A stretch of DNA of 52,556 nt from an uncultured Lachnospiraceae bacterium (GCA_910580005.1 CAJTXH010000004.1:1-52556); one strand, 5' to 3'. Shown: positions 1 to 9,277, numbered from the stretch's first letter. Translations and numbers: made by a program. The notes: generated by a model not told the origin, from the letters alone.

Positions 1-80
1 GGAATATTCTGGTTCTGGCACAGAAACCGTCCGTTTTTACACAAATACAGGATACTGGAAATTTATGAAACGGACGTGAA
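1..80. repeat. Structured intergenic repeat, family B, copy 1
   Basis: The block opens with GGAATATTCTGG, then a TCTGGCACAGAAACCGT segment, and closes with TTTATGAAACGGACGTG. The first 30 bases and the closing 20 bases recur at 12643-12693. CGTCCGTTT at 28-36 can pair exactly with AAACGGACG at 68-76 across a 31-base loop. The copy starts at base 1, so it may continue to the left. It lies upstream of cheV, and no ORF explains it. Confidence 0.6.
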
Positions 81-156
81 GTAATTACATATTCCCTTGC
101 AAATATAGTTTGGCTATAGTAAAATAATAATAATATATAAAGGACGGAGGAAAGTT

Positions 157-1110
157 ATGGATACTAATATTTTATTGGAAAGTGGTACTAATGAACTTGA
201 AATTTTAGAGTTTATAATAGCAGGAAATTATTATGGCATAAACGTAGCAAAGGTTAAGGAAATTATGACATACAGAACCCTGACGCCTATACCGAATGGG
301 CATCCTAATATTGAAGGGGCATTCAGTACAAGGGGTGAAACAATATCTATAGTAAACCTGGCAAGATGCCTTGGGATGGAAGAAAGGGTAGATGAGCAGA
401 AGGATATGTTCCTTATTACCAATTTTAATGACTGCAATTCAGGCTTCCATGTACATGGCGTGGTTGGGATACATAGGGTGAACTGGTCACAGATTATAAA
501 ACCTGACAGCATGGTAAGCAATGGCAGCAACAGTGTTGCAACGGGCATTATAAATCTTGATGGTAAGCTTGTTATGTTAATTGATTTTGAAAAAATCGTA
601 GCAGATATATCGCCAGAGGTCGGCATTAAGCTTTCAGATGTTGACAAGCTTGGTGCAAGGAAAACAAATAATGCACCAATTATTTATGCAGAAGATTCAC
701 AGCTTCTTAGCACACTTATTTATGACGGACTTACAAAAGCAGGGTATACAAGGCTTATGCCATGCAATAATGGCCTTGAATTGTGGAATATACTACAGCA
801 GTACAAGGAACAGGGCACAATAAAGCAGAATGTGGCATGTGTTGTTACAGATATAGAGATGCCGCAGATGGATGGACACAGGCTGTTAAAACTTATAAGG
901 GAAGACCCAGAATTAAAGGATTTGCCAGTTATTATATTTTCATCACTTATTAATGAAGATATGATGAAGAAAGGCAAAGGGCTTGGTGCTGATGCGCAGC
1001 TTTCTAAAAATGAGATGGGTGAATTTATAAAGAAGCTGGATGAAATTATTGCTAAGAAAACAGTAAGTGACAGCGGCACACAAGATGCAATAAAAGGTGA
1101 GGATTTTTGA
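157..1110 (+). CDS. cheV: CheV-type chemotaxis coupling protein (CheW + receiver)
   Basis: This 317-residue protein has an N-terminal CheW-like domain (about 12-150) and a C-terminal response-regulator receiver (about 172-298). The receiver keeps its phosphorylation site: acidic pair E179/D180, phospho-acceptor D232 in the TDIEMPQMDG stretch, S262 and K284. CheV proteins couple chemoreceptors to CheA, and phosphorylation of the receiver tunes adaptation, so the host is probably flagellated. The ATG has a GGAGG site at 146-150. No other chemotaxis gene is nearby, so this is a stand-alone locus. The last codons (Glu-Asp-Phe-stop) lie inside a hairpin repeat that recurs at 39079, so the repeat may have reshaped the C-terminus. 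Length and both domains fit the family well. Confidence 0.93.
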   Translation: MDTNILLESGTNELEILEFIIAGNYYGINVAKVKEIMTYRTLTPIPNGHPNIEGAFSTRGETISIVNLARCLGMEERVDEQKDMFLITNFNDCNSGFHVHGVVGIHRVNWSQIIKPDSMVSNGSNSVATGIINLDGKLVMLIDFEKIVADISPEVGIKLSDVDKLGARKTNNAPIIYAEDSQLLSTLIYDGLTKAGYTRLMPCNNGLELWNILQQYKEQGTIKQNVACVVTDIEMPQMDGHRLLKLIREDPELKDLPVIIFSSLINEDMMKKGKGLGADAQLSKNEMGEFIKKLDEIIAKKTVSDSGTQDAIKGEDF

Positions 1111-1130
1111 CATGTTTTTTGCCAAAAATA
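1099..1130. repeat. T-loop hairpin repeat, family C, copy 1
   Basis: The 32-base block begins GAGGATTTTTGACATG and ends GCCAAAAATA. It forms a stem of ATTTTTGAC (1103-1111) against GCCAAAAAT (1121-1129) with one A-C mismatch and a T-rich loop. It is nearly identical to 39079-39112, where the stem is perfect. The cheV stop codon lies inside the left arm. Confidence 0.55.
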
Positions 1131-1187
1131 TTATATAAATATGTATTTATAATAAAATAGTATGCTATTTATTATATTTTTTATATG

Positions 1188-1213
1188 CTGCACCTGCCAA
1201 TATGCAGGTGCAG
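1188..1213. terminator. Bidirectional terminator between cheV and the subtilisin gene
   Basis: CTGCACCTGC (1188-1197) pairs perfectly with GCAGGTGCAG (1204-1213) over a 6-base loop. T-rich sequence follows on the plus side (TTATAATTTTTT), and A/T-rich sequence lies on the other side. It sits between the convergent cheV and subtilisin genes. Confidence 0.75.
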
Positions 1214-1287
1214 TTATAATTTTTTGAATATAATGGTATATAGTACAGCCAAAATATGAAACAGATATATAGCATATGCCAGCCGCA

Positions 1288-2226
1288 TCAGGCAAGCAGC
1301 CTGTTGCACTGTATAAGCCCCCATCCCTGGCGGGAATGGGAATATCCAAGGTCATAAGCAGTATTACGCAGATGGAGCTTTACATCCCTGTTAGTCATTT
1401 CAGGGTGTTTTTGCAGAAGCAGTGCTATACATCCGCTGACTACAGGTGTTGACATAGAAGTCCCGCTGCGTGCTTTGTAATACTGTTTAAACTGGTTTTC
1501 TCTGTTAAAGTATTTATTGAATGATGGAAATGCCATTTTACTGGCAGGCATACAGCTTATAACATCTGAACCTGGTGCAACAATATCAGGTTTTTTTATA
1601 CATGAATTTGTCGGGCCACGCCCTGAATAGTCCTTTCCATTGCCATACTGCATAACATCAGAAGCACCTACGGTTATAATTTTGCGGCTGTTGCCAGGTG
1701 CGCCTATTGAATAAGGGCCAGGACCGTGGTTACCTGCTGCTGTAAGAACCACAATACCTGCTGACCAGAGCTTATTTACACCCATAACAAGAGGTGAATT
1801 TTCATCAAAGTGTTTATTTCTTGTACTTCCTACAGATATATTTACAATTCTTATATTATATTTCTTCTGGTTGTTTAAAATCCAGTTAATACCTTCAAGT
1901 ACATTGCCAGTATTGCCCTCCCCTCTGCTGTTTAATATTTTAACCATATATATACGGCTTTCGGGCGCAATGCCACGGTAAAGCCCATTACTTGCAGAAC
2001 CATTTCCGGCTATAATACCTGCTATATGGGTTCCGTGGCCATTATCATCATAATAATTTGAATATCCGTTTACTGTGTCAAAAAATCCTGCAAGACATCC
2101 CCCAGGCTCTGTAAGGTCAGGGTGGCGGCCTATGCCAGTATCCATCACAGCAATACCTATTCCACGCCCTGTAAGCCCCTGGTGTATGGCATAGTTTAAA
2201 TTTATAGCAGATGCTACATGATTCAT
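1288..2226 (-). CDS. Subtilisin-like serine protease (S8), no visible prodomain
   Basis: The 312-residue protein is almost entirely an S8 catalytic domain. The triad is visible: D29 in the VMDTGIG motif, H64 in NGHGTH and S257 in GTSMSTP, with the oxyanion Asn at 166 (AAGN). There is no signal peptide and no recognisable inhibitory propeptide. Only about 20 residues precede the catalytic Asp region, as in intracellular subtilisins or AprX-like enzymes rather than secreted degradative ones. The ATG at 2226 has a GGAGG site just upstream. The gene is monocistronic and divergent from the glycosyltransferase at 2391. A cytoplasmic protease, or one exported by a non-Sec route, would fit. Its substrate cannot be told from the sequence. 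Confidence 0.88.
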   Translation of the reverse strand: MNHVASAINLNYAIHQGLTGRGIGIAVMDTGIGRHPDLTEPGGCLAGFFDTVNGYSNYYDDNGHGTHIAGIIAGNGSASNGLYRGIAPESRIYMVKILNSRGEGNTGNVLEGINWILNNQKKYNIRIVNISVGSTRNKHFDENSPLVMGVNKLWSAGIVVLTAAGNHGPGPYSIGAPGNSRKIITVGASDVMQYGNGKDYSGRGPTNSCIKKPDIVAPGSDVISCMPASKMAFPSFNKYFNRENQFKQYYKARSGTSMSTPVVSGCIALLLQKHPEMTNRDVKLHLRNTAYDLGYSHSRQGWGLIQCNRLLA

Positions 2227-2390
2227 GGCAGTCCTCCATACTGTGGTATATAATAGAATATCTGTATAATTATAAATTTACAGTTTATTATATTCCTTAA
2301 TAGTTTATGTAAAATTTACTTCCAGGTGTTTATTTTTTTCCTAGAATGTATTAGAATACAATTATATTAATTGGAAAAAGGGAGATTAAC

Positions 2391-3338
2391 ATGATAACCA
2401 TACTTATGGCAGTTTATAATGGAGAAAGATATTTAAAAGAACAGTTAGAGTCAATACGTGTGCAGGATTATAGTGAATGGCGCCTTATTGTACGTGATGA
2501 CTGCAGCAGTGACAAATCAGTACAGATATTAAAGGATTTTGCTTCCAGCGTGGCAAATGAAGTGCAGGTTTATATTAACCAGCCTGCATGTGGCAGTGCA
2601 AAGGATAATTTTGCAAGGCTTTTAAATGACGCATGTAATTCAGAATATATAATGTTTTCTGACCAGGATGACGTATGGAAAAAGGACAAGCTTAGTACCT
2701 GCATGGATAAAATGCGCCAGCTTGAGGAAGAATATGGAAGCGGTATACCATTGCTTGTACATAGTGATGTAGAAGTGGCTGGTGAAGATATGGAAGTTAT
2801 ATCTTCCTCCATGTTTGATTATTCAGACATAAGACGTGAAGCAACACTTGAGCAGCTTCTTCTGCAAAATAATGTAACAGGCTGTACAATGCTTTTTAAC
2901 AAGCCGCTTTGTAATGGAATCGCTCCATTTGCAGGCAGCCCGGATGTAATAATGCATGATTATTTTGCAGCGCTATATGCGAAAATATTTGGCAGAACAG
3001 CTTTTATAAACAAACCTCTTGTAAGTTACAGGCAGCATAGCAGCAACAGTGTAGGGGCAAAGGCAGGCAGAAGCCCGTCATATCTCTTTAAGAGGCTTAT
3101 GGATGGAAAAAAGGCATATAAAGAGGCTGTGAACGCATCAGCCAGCCAGGCACGTTATTTTTTGCAGATATATGGTGACACGATGTCTGAAAAGTCATTA
3201 TTTATAGAATATGCCATGATTATAAGATATACTGGCATATGCAGGATGACATGCTTTGAAAGGGCAATGTTTTTTATATCAACAAAGTCATGGAAAAAAG
3301 GGCTGGCACGTAAGATAATGCAGATTTTATGGGGATAA
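2391..3338 (+). CDS. Family 2 glycosyltransferase (rhamnosyltransferase-like)
   Basis: The 315-residue protein is a GT-A fold glycosyltransferase. It has the opening ILMAVYNGERYL stretch, a nucleotide-binding DD pair (D36/D37) and the SDQDDVW motif (D91-D94) that binds metal and sugar nucleotide. The SDQDDVW form is common in rhamnan/rhamnose-transferring GT2 enzymes of Gram-positive surface polysaccharides, so a dTDP-rhamnose donor is possible but not shown. There are no membrane segments. Start ATG follows a GGGAG site. The next gene, a CDP-glycerol-transferase-like protein, begins 28 bases after the stop, so the two are probably cotranscribed and decorate or build the same wall-linked polymer. 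Confidence 0.85.
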   Translation: MITILMAVYNGERYLKEQLESIRVQDYSEWRLIVRDDCSSDKSVQILKDFASSVANEVQVYINQPACGSAKDNFARLLNDACNSEYIMFSDQDDVWKKDKLSTCMDKMRQLEEEYGSGIPLLVHSDVEVAGEDMEVISSSMFDYSDIRREATLEQLLLQNNVTGCTMLFNKPLCNGIAPFAGSPDVIMHDYFAALYAKIFGRTAFINKPLVSYRQHSSNSVGAKAGRSPSYLFKRLMDGKKAYKEAVNASASQARYFLQIYGDTMSEKSLFIEYAMIIRYTGICRMTCFERAMFFISTKSWKKGLARKIMQILWG

Positions 3339-3366
3339 TTCTTATAATAAAACGGAGGATAATATA

Positions 3367-4560
3367 TTGTTAAATAAGATATATAAAGGGATAAAGACTG
3401 CGTTTAAATATTGCATTATGTATGTTTCGATGCTAATGCCAAGAGACCAGGATATATGTGTATTTGGTGCATGGCTTGGTGAACGTTTTGCGGATAATTC
3501 CATGCAGTTATTTCTGGAAATGCAGAAACATAAAAACATGCGTGCAGTATGGATTACAAAAAATGCAGAAACAGCAAGGCATATAGAAGCACTTGGGTAT
3601 GAAGTGTACAGATGGGGGACTGTTAAAGCAGCATGGATACATTTGCGTGCAAAGTATGCAGTAGTTTCCAACGGTATAAGTGACCTTATGCACACATTCC
3701 TTGGAAGGGCTGTAATAATTAACCTCTGGCATGGCATTCCACTTAAAAAGGTATGTTATGACAATAAATATGAAAAAAACTGGGACAGCCCTGTACAGAA
3801 ATTCCGTGATTTTTTAATAAATATTCCACTTGGCAATATGTATTATATTGCAACAAGCCAGGTATTTTCAGAAATATACCAGAGTGCATTCAGGGTGCGG
3901 AAAGAACAGGTTCTATGCCTTGGGCAGCCAAGAAGCGATATATTTTTCCAGAAAGAAAAACCAGCGCCTTATTTTCCAGGGAAAAATATTATCCTTTACT
4001 GCCCTACACATAGAAAAGAAGGAACCCAGAAAATTGAAATTACAAAGCTTTTTGGTTTGGAAAGGCTTGAATCATTTCTTGAGGAAAAAGGGTATTATTT
4101 TATAATAAAAAAACATTTCTACCATAGAAATGAAAAAGAAGAACTTTCCAGCTATCCCCATATTATTGACGTAACAGGCATGGATATAGATATACAGCGT
4201 CTTGTTATGGAAACAAAGGCAATGGTAACAGATTATTCAAGCATTTATATAGATTACCTGTTGCTTGGGCTGCCATTGCTTTTTTATTGTTATGATTATG
4301 AAGAGTATCTGGCAGAAGACAGGGAAATGTACTTTCCATATGAGGAAGTTACACCAGGCGTTAAAGCAAGGGATTTTGACGGGCTTTTAAAGGAACTGGA
4401 GTTATTTGCCATTAATGGGGAGGGATATGCAAAAGAGGAGAGGGAGAGGGTTAAAAACTTTTTTTATTGTAAAGAAGCCCAGGGCATTGTAAGCGGCAGG
4501 CTGGCGGATTTAATAGAAAACCGGTGTTTCAGGCATAAACGTATTAAGGAAATGCATTAA
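3367..4560 (+). CDS. CDP-glycerol glycerophosphotransferase family protein (TagF-like)
   Basis: The 397-residue protein matches the C-terminal catalytic region of teichoic-acid glycerol/ribitol-phosphate polymerases. It has an ILYCPTHRKE segment followed by the signature VTDYSSIYIDYLLLG near residue 290 and a late YFPYEEVTPG motif. These enzymes move polyol phosphate from a CDP-activated donor to a wall or capsule polymer at the membrane's inner face. The start is a TTG with a well-placed GGAGG about eight bases upstream. No ATG in the right position competes. It follows the GT2 gene by 28 bases. Together they suggest a phosphate-containing, glycosylated secondary wall polymer. The single-domain length (about 400 aa) fits primases or short polymerases of the family. 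Confidence 0.85.
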   Translation: MLNKIYKGIKTAFKYCIMYVSMLMPRDQDICVFGAWLGERFADNSMQLFLEMQKHKNMRAVWITKNAETARHIEALGYEVYRWGTVKAAWIHLRAKYAVVSNGISDLMHTFLGRAVIINLWHGIPLKKVCYDNKYEKNWDSPVQKFRDFLINIPLGNMYYIATSQVFSEIYQSAFRVRKEQVLCLGQPRSDIFFQKEKPAPYFPGKNIILYCPTHRKEGTQKIEITKLFGLERLESFLEEKGYYFIIKKHFYHRNEKEELSSYPHIIDVTGMDIDIQRLVMETKAMVTDYSSIYIDYLLLGLPLLFYCYDYEEYLAEDREMYFPYEEVTPGVKARDFDGLLKELELFAINGEGYAKEERERVKNFFYCKEAQGIVSGRLADLIENRCFRHKRIKEMH

Positions 4561-4562
4561 AA

Positions 4563-4585
4563 GCAGCCAGCTAATGGCTGGCTGC
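4563..4585. terminator. Bidirectional terminator between tagF-like gene and kdgK
   Basis: GCAGCCAGC (4563-4571) pairs perfectly with GCTGGCTGC (4577-4585) over a 5-base loop. On the minus strand the stem is followed directly by TTTTAA, which suits the uronate operon. On the plus strand a weaker TTTC follows. Confidence 0.8.
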
Positions 4586-4610
4586 CTGGTTTCTTACATA
4601 TTTTTAATTT

Positions 4611-5618
4611 TTATCTTTTCATTTCAGCATTATTGCCTGAATGGTGGCTGGAAATAAGTGCATCTATCTCATCTTTTGTAATTTCTGCAATATCACCTGT
4701 AATAGTATTTTTTATTACCCCCATAGCATTGCCATAACTTACAACCTGCTGCATATCCAGATTATTTAAAATACCATATAATGTTCCTGCAACATAAGCA
4801 TCCCCACTCCCGATGCGGTCTGTTACATTTATATTTTCATAAGGTTTTTCTTCGTAGTAAGTATCTGTACCAGCATTATATAAAAGTGAAGTAAAACTGT
4901 GGTTTATTGTGCTGTGTACTATGCGTCTGGATGTGCATATATAGGAAATCCCATATTCTTCTGCAAATTCTTTCATAATTGTTTCCAGTTTGCCAGTTTT
5001 TAGAAATGTAAGTTTTGCTGTATCTTCTGTGCAGAAGAAAATATCAACATATGGAAGGATTTTTTCAATATATTCTTTTGCGGCTTCTCCTGTCCAGAGA
5101 TTTCCACGGAAGTTTACATCAAAAGAAACTAATGCCCCATGTTCTTTAAATGTTTTTAACATCAGCATGGTTTGTTCACTGGTATTTCTTCCAAGTGCAG
5201 GGTTTATGCCGCTGGTGTGGAAACATTTTGTATTGTTATAGATTTCTTCTGGTAATTCTTGTGACTGTAATTTTAAAAATGAGCTATTATTGCGGTCATA
5301 TACTACTTCTGGTTTCCGTGGGGAAGAGCCTTTTTCATAAAAGTAACTTCCAATCCTGGCGTCTGCATTGTAATCGGGATATATATACTCATCTGAAACT
5401 TTACATGACAGTACTTTGTGTCTTGCCATCATGCCAATAGCATTTGTTGGGATTTTTGTTATTATTCCTGTTTTAAGCCCTAATTGTGATACACCTGCAG
5501 CTACATTAAGTTCTGCACCGCCAACATAACAGTCGAAACCAGTTGTGTTTAAAAAACGTGTTCCATTCTGTGGGGTGTAGCGCAGAAGGATTTCTCCATA
5601 TGTCAGCAAACTGTACAT
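4611..5618 (-). CDS. kdgK: 2-keto-3-deoxygluconate kinase (PfkB family)
   Basis: The 335-residue ribokinase-fold enzyme phosphorylates 2-keto-3-deoxygluconate (KDG) to KDPG. The PfkB signature is near the C-terminus as DRIGSGDAYVAGTLYG, where the Asp is the catalytic base and GSGD forms the anion hole. The N-terminus has the sugar-binding GGAELNVA segment. It is the last gene of the uronate operon and overlaps eda by 16 bases. Its own GGAGG lies eight bases before the ATG, inside the end of eda. The operon ends at the hairpin 4563-4585. The operon context fixes the substrate as KDG rather than another sugar. Confidence 0.92.
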   Translation of the reverse strand: MYSLLTYGEILLRYTPQNGTRFLNTTGFDCYVGGAELNVAAGVSQLGLKTGIITKIPTNAIGMMARHKVLSCKVSDEYIYPDYNADARIGSYFYEKGSSPRKPEVVYDRNNSSFLKLQSQELPEEIYNNTKCFHTSGINPALGRNTSEQTMLMLKTFKEHGALVSFDVNFRGNLWTGEAAKEYIEKILPYVDIFFCTEDTAKLTFLKTGKLETIMKEFAEEYGISYICTSRRIVHSTINHSFTSLLYNAGTDTYYEEKPYENINVTDRIGSGDAYVAGTLYGILNNLDMQQVVSYGNAMGVIKNTITGDIAEITKDEIDALISSHHSGNNAEMKR

Positions 5619-6232
5619 TTTTTGGCCTCCTTAGCAAGTTCTTTAATTGCATTAAAATCATGTTTATTTAATAATTCTTTGTTTACAATAAAACTGCCTC
5701 CACATGCACATACGTTACTGCATTTTAGGTATTCTGCCATGTTGTCCAGGTTAATACCGCCTGTAGGCATTATTTTTATATCAGGAAATACTTCTGCAAA
5801 TGTCTTTAATGCCCGTATACCGCCGTATAATTCTGCTGGGAAAAATTTTATTACAGAAATTCCTGCTTTTTTTGCTTTTATTATTTCTGTTGGTGTTGCA
5901 CATCCTGGAAAAAATGGTATATTTTTTTCAAGACAATATTTCACCACATCCAGGTCAAGTCCCGGGCTTACAATAAATTTTGCACCTGCACCAACCGCCC
6001 TGCAAGCCTGTTCTGTTGTAAGGACTGTCCCAGCACCTACAAGCATCTGTGGGTATTGTGAAGCCATAATATGTATAGCTTCCTCTGCGGCATCTGTGCG
6101 GAATGTAACTTCAGCACATGGAATCCCGCCTTCACAAAGTGCTTCTGCCAGTGGGGCAGCACTATTTACATTGTCCAGTGCAATAACTGGCACAATTCTT
6201 ATTTCTTGTATTTTTTCTAATAGTTCATTCAT
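5603..6232 (-). CDS. eda: KDPG aldolase (2-keto-3-deoxy-6-phosphogluconate aldolase)
   Basis: The 209-residue class I aldolase splits KDPG into pyruvate and glyceraldehyde-3-phosphate. The catalytic Glu is in CAEVTFRTDAA near residue 41. The Schiff-base Lys lies in the ISVIKFFPAE segment near residue 130. The phosphate site PTGGI follows near 158. Length is typical for Eda. The ATG is preceded by AGGAGAAC. It sits 13 bases after uxaC and overlaps kdgK. A 4-hydroxy-2-oxoglutarate aldolase activity is common in the family as a side reaction. Confidence 0.93.
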   Translation of the reverse strand: MNELLEKIQEIRIVPVIALDNVNSAAPLAEALCEGGIPCAEVTFRTDAAEEAIHIMASQYPQMLVGAGTVLTTEQACRAVGAGAKFIVSPGLDLDVVKYCLEKNIPFFPGCATPTEIIKAKKAGISVIKFFPAELYGGIRALKTFAEVFPDIKIMPTGGINLDNMAEYLKCSNVCACGGSFIVNKELLNKHDFNAIKELAKEAKKCTVC

Positions 6233-6245
6233 AACAAAGTTCTCC

Positions 6246-7652
6246 TTACAGATTAAAATAAGTCTTTGCGTTAAAATAACAGATATTTTTTATAAATTTG
6301 CCAAGATACTCCATATCATGCGGATATTCACCGTTTTCTACCAGTTTTCCAATAATGTTGCATAAAATCCTGCGGAAATATTCATGCCGTGGAAAAGAGA
6401 GAAAACTCCTTGAATCAGTGAGCATGCCAATAAATGTAGATAACATTCCAGTATCAGCAAGTACGCTCATCTGGTGTTCCATGCCACGCTTGTGGTCACA
6501 GAACCACCATGCCGGGCCTAACTGTATTTTACCACGTATATTCTTGTCATTGCTCTGGAAATTACCAGCCATTGCAGCAAGCATTTCTGCATCTTTAGGA
6601 TTAAGGTAATAAAGGACAGTTTTAGGAAGTTTATCTTCCAGGTCACTTGTATTAAGAAACATGGAAAGCTGTGATGCGTAATTAAAATCATTCAGGCTGT
6701 CAAATCCTGCATTAGCTCCAATATTTAATAACATCCTGGAAGAATTATTACGTATTGCTCCGATGTGAAGCTGCATTACAAGGTCATGGCGTGAATATTC
6801 ACGGGCAAGTTCTGTTAATACAAAACCACGGTATTTGACTATATCATCTTCGCATAGCCTGTCCCCTTCAAGGCGTTTTTTGTAAATTTTAGATACCTCA
6901 TAATGGGAGGCTGGTAAAAAGAAACTGCCCTCAAGGCTATGGTCTGTTACACGGCATCCGGCTTTTATAAAATAGCCAAGGCGTTGTTTTAGTGCATCCA
7001 TCATCTGGTCAAAAGAGCCTGTGCCAGAACCAGTACACCTGCCAAGCTTGTCAACATAATTATGGAAATTTGCATTTTCAATAGCAAGTATATTATCCGG
7101 ACGGAATGTCGGAAGAACCTGGATGCCAGAGTCCTCATCCGCAATTTTTTTGTGCCATTCCAGGCTGTCAATAGGGTCGTCTGTTGTACATAGTATTTCA
7201 ACATTTTGTTTTGACAGAAGAGCACGTACTGAGTATCCGGAAGTCTTTAAAAGAGAATTGCACTTTTCCCATATTACAGGTGCGCTTTCCGGGGAGAGCA
7301 GGGTATCAATTCCAAAATAACGTTTTAATTCCATGTGTGTCCAGTGGTACAGGGGGTTTCCAATACAATTCTGGACAGTATCTGCCCATGCAAGAAATTT
7401 GTCATAAGGCTTACCATCACCTGTGACCAGGCGTTCAGGAACTCCATTTGCACGCATGGCACGCCATTTGTAATGGTCACCCCCAAGCCATACATCCGCT
7501 ATATTATCATAGCAGTGGTCTTCATATATTTCCTGTGGGTCTAAGTGGTTATGGAAGTCGATAACAGGCATTGCCACAGCATAATTATGAAAGAGTTCTT
7601 TTGCTGTATTGTTTTGTAAAAGAAAATCATCATGTATAAAAGTACCTGCCAT
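6246..7652 (-). CDS. uxaC: Glucuronate/uronate isomerase
   Basis: The 468-residue protein isomerises D-glucuronate to D-fructuronate (and galacturonate to tagaturonate). It belongs to the amidohydrolase-like UxaC family. The metal-binding FHNHLDPQ motif lies near residue 33, and the conserved HIGAIRNN region near 297. Length matches the family (about 465-475). Its ATG overlaps the uxuB stop as TAATG, with GGAGG inside the uxuB tail, so the two genes are translationally coupled. No uronate transporter is visible in the operon, so uptake must be encoded elsewhere. Confidence 0.95.
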   Translation of the reverse strand: MAGTFIHDDFLLQNNTAKELFHNYAVAMPVIDFHNHLDPQEIYEDHCYDNIADVWLGGDHYKWRAMRANGVPERLVTGDGKPYDKFLAWADTVQNCIGNPLYHWTHMELKRYFGIDTLLSPESAPVIWEKCNSLLKTSGYSVRALLSKQNVEILCTTDDPIDSLEWHKKIADEDSGIQVLPTFRPDNILAIENANFHNYVDKLGRCTGSGTGSFDQMMDALKQRLGYFIKAGCRVTDHSLEGSFFLPASHYEVSKIYKKRLEGDRLCEDDIVKYRGFVLTELAREYSRHDLVMQLHIGAIRNNSSRMLLNIGANAGFDSLNDFNYASQLSMFLNTSDLEDKLPKTVLYYLNPKDAEMLAAMAGNFQSNDKNIRGKIQLGPAWWFCDHKRGMEHQMSVLADTGMLSTFIGMLTDSRSFLSFPRHEYFRRILCNIIGKLVENGEYPHDMEYLGKFIKNICYFNAKTYFNL

Positions 7653-9277
7653 TATTTATCTGCCTCCAGTACATATTTATCCAGGGTTGCCTGGACAGCG
7701 CCAGTCCCGGCAATCATTTCTGTAAAATATCTGCATACAAGGCCTGCTATATTTACATCATAAAGACTTATGCCAAATATTTTTTCATCTGCCAGTATAG
7801 GTTTTAATATTTCATTTACATTGATATTATCACCAAGTGAGATAGAAGATACATAAGGGCACAGTGTGCCAAGCATTGGGTCAGGACTTAATTCAAACTT
7901 GTTGCCATTATCATCTATGCCCATAAGATAGCGCAGCCACCCGGCAAATACAAGAGGGATATACTTTAAATCCATGGTGTCAAGGCTGGCAGAAGATTTA
8001 TATGCTTTTATGGTTTCACCAAAGCGGATAGCAAGTTTTTGTGAAGTATCAGTTGCAATTCTTTGTGGGGTATCTGGCATAAATGGATTTGGAATACGCA
8101 CATTTAACACAGTATTAATAAATTCTTCAGGATTAAGTATGCCTGGGTCAGTGACAACAGGAAGCCCTTCTTTATATCCTATAAACATGGCTAAATTTTT
8201 TAATGCCGGATTTTTCATTTCATCTGAGATAAGCTTGTATCCAAGCAGGCAGCCAAATACTGCAAGTGCTGTATGTAAAGGATTTAAACAGGTACAGACT
8301 TTCATCTTTTCAACTTTATCCACTGTTTCACGGTCTGTAAATATAATGCCGCCTTTTTCAAGGGGAGGACGTCCGTTTGGAAAATTATCTTCTATTACCA
8401 GGTATTCACATTCTTCTGCATTGACAAAAGGCGCTATATAAGTATTTTTGCTTGTGATAACAGGTGAAAGCCCTTCAACGCCGTCCCCTGAAAGTATTTT
8501 CTCTATAGCTGCATCTGGACGTGGCGTGATTTTATCAATCATTGACCATGGAAAAGAAACTTTTTGTGGATTGCTGACGTATGAAAGGAATTCCTTGTCC
8601 GCAGTTCCATTTTCAGTCCATTTTTCCGCAAATGAAGTGATTGCATTACGGAGCTTGTCACCATTATGGGAACAATTATCCATGCTTACCATAGCAACAG
8701 GTTTTGCACCATTCTGGTATCTGGTGTATAATAATGAAGCCACCTTGCCGATATAGCTGGAAGGATTCTCCGGCCCATTTTCCATATCAGATTTTACATC
8801 TTTAAATAATTCCCCGTTTCCGTTTGTAAGGCTGTATCCCTTTTCTGTAATAGTAAAAGATACCATCTGCAGGGAATCTTTGCAGAAAATTTCTTTCAAA
8901 CGGGAGAAAGCAGCTTTATTAGCACTGTCTGCTGCAATAGCTTCTACAATACTTCCGGTAATTGTCTTTTCAACAGAGCCATCTGATTTCAATGTTACAA
9001 GTATGCTGTAGTTGTCATATGGATGGTTTATTTTTTCTATAATTTCATAATCATACCCTTCTGCTACAATGAGCCCTTTGTCCAGGGTATTATCATTTAA
9101 GAGGTTCTGGACAATATTTGCCTGGAATGCACGGAAGATATTTCCAGCCCCGAAGTGAAGCCAGAAAGGTGCTTCTTTAGTCTTTTCTGTAACAGCAGCA
9201 CGGTCAAACTGTGGCAGGCTGTATCCTTTGGAAGCCCATGCTTCCTTATCCTGTAATATGTTTCCTGTTAATCTCAT
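7652..9277 (-). CDS. uxuB: Fructuronate reductase (mannitol dehydrogenase family)
   Basis: The enzyme reduces D-fructuronate to D-mannonate with NADH. The N-terminal Rossmann region has HFGAGNIFRAF near residue 39. The C-terminal mannitol-dehydrogenase domain carries the K-x5-N-x2-H active-site pattern in KVCTCLNPLH. I chose the ATG at 9277 (541 aa). It forms an ATGA overlap with the uxuA stop and has AAAGGAGC seven bases upstream. A longer in-frame reading from 9310 would run 11 residues into uxuA. The order uxuA-uxuB-uxaC matches pathway logic in reverse. Tagaturonate reductase (UxaB) is a related alternative, but the uxuA partner favours UxuB. Confidence 0.92.
   Translation of the reverse strand: MRLTGNILQDKEAWASKGYSLPQFDRAAVTEKTKEAPFWLHFGAGNIFRAFQANIVQNLLNDNTLDKGLIVAEGYDYEIIEKINHPYDNYSILVTLKSDGSVEKTITGSIVEAIAADSANKAAFSRLKEIFCKDSLQMVSFTITEKGYSLTNGNGELFKDVKSDMENGPENPSSYIGKVASLLYTRYQNGAKPVAMVSMDNCSHNGDKLRNAITSFAEKWTENGTADKEFLSYVSNPQKVSFPWSMIDKITPRPDAAIEKILSGDGVEGLSPVITSKNTYIAPFVNAEECEYLVIEDNFPNGRPPLEKGGIIFTDRETVDKVEKMKVCTCLNPLHTALAVFGCLLGYKLISDEMKNPALKNLAMFIGYKEGLPVVTDPGILNPEEFINTVLNVRIPNPFMPDTPQRIATDTSQKLAIRFGETIKAYKSSASLDTMDLKYIPLVFAGWLRYLMGIDDNGNKFELSPDPMLGTLCPYVSSISLGDNINVNEILKPILADEKIFGISLYDVNIAGLVCRYFTEMIAGTGAVQATLDKYVLEADK

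Noticed and set aside
5622..6365. Long plus-strand open frame (247 codons) opposite eda
   Set aside because: It lies fully antisense to the well-supported KDPG aldolase and the end of uxaC, has no ribosome site and gives a low-complexity product.
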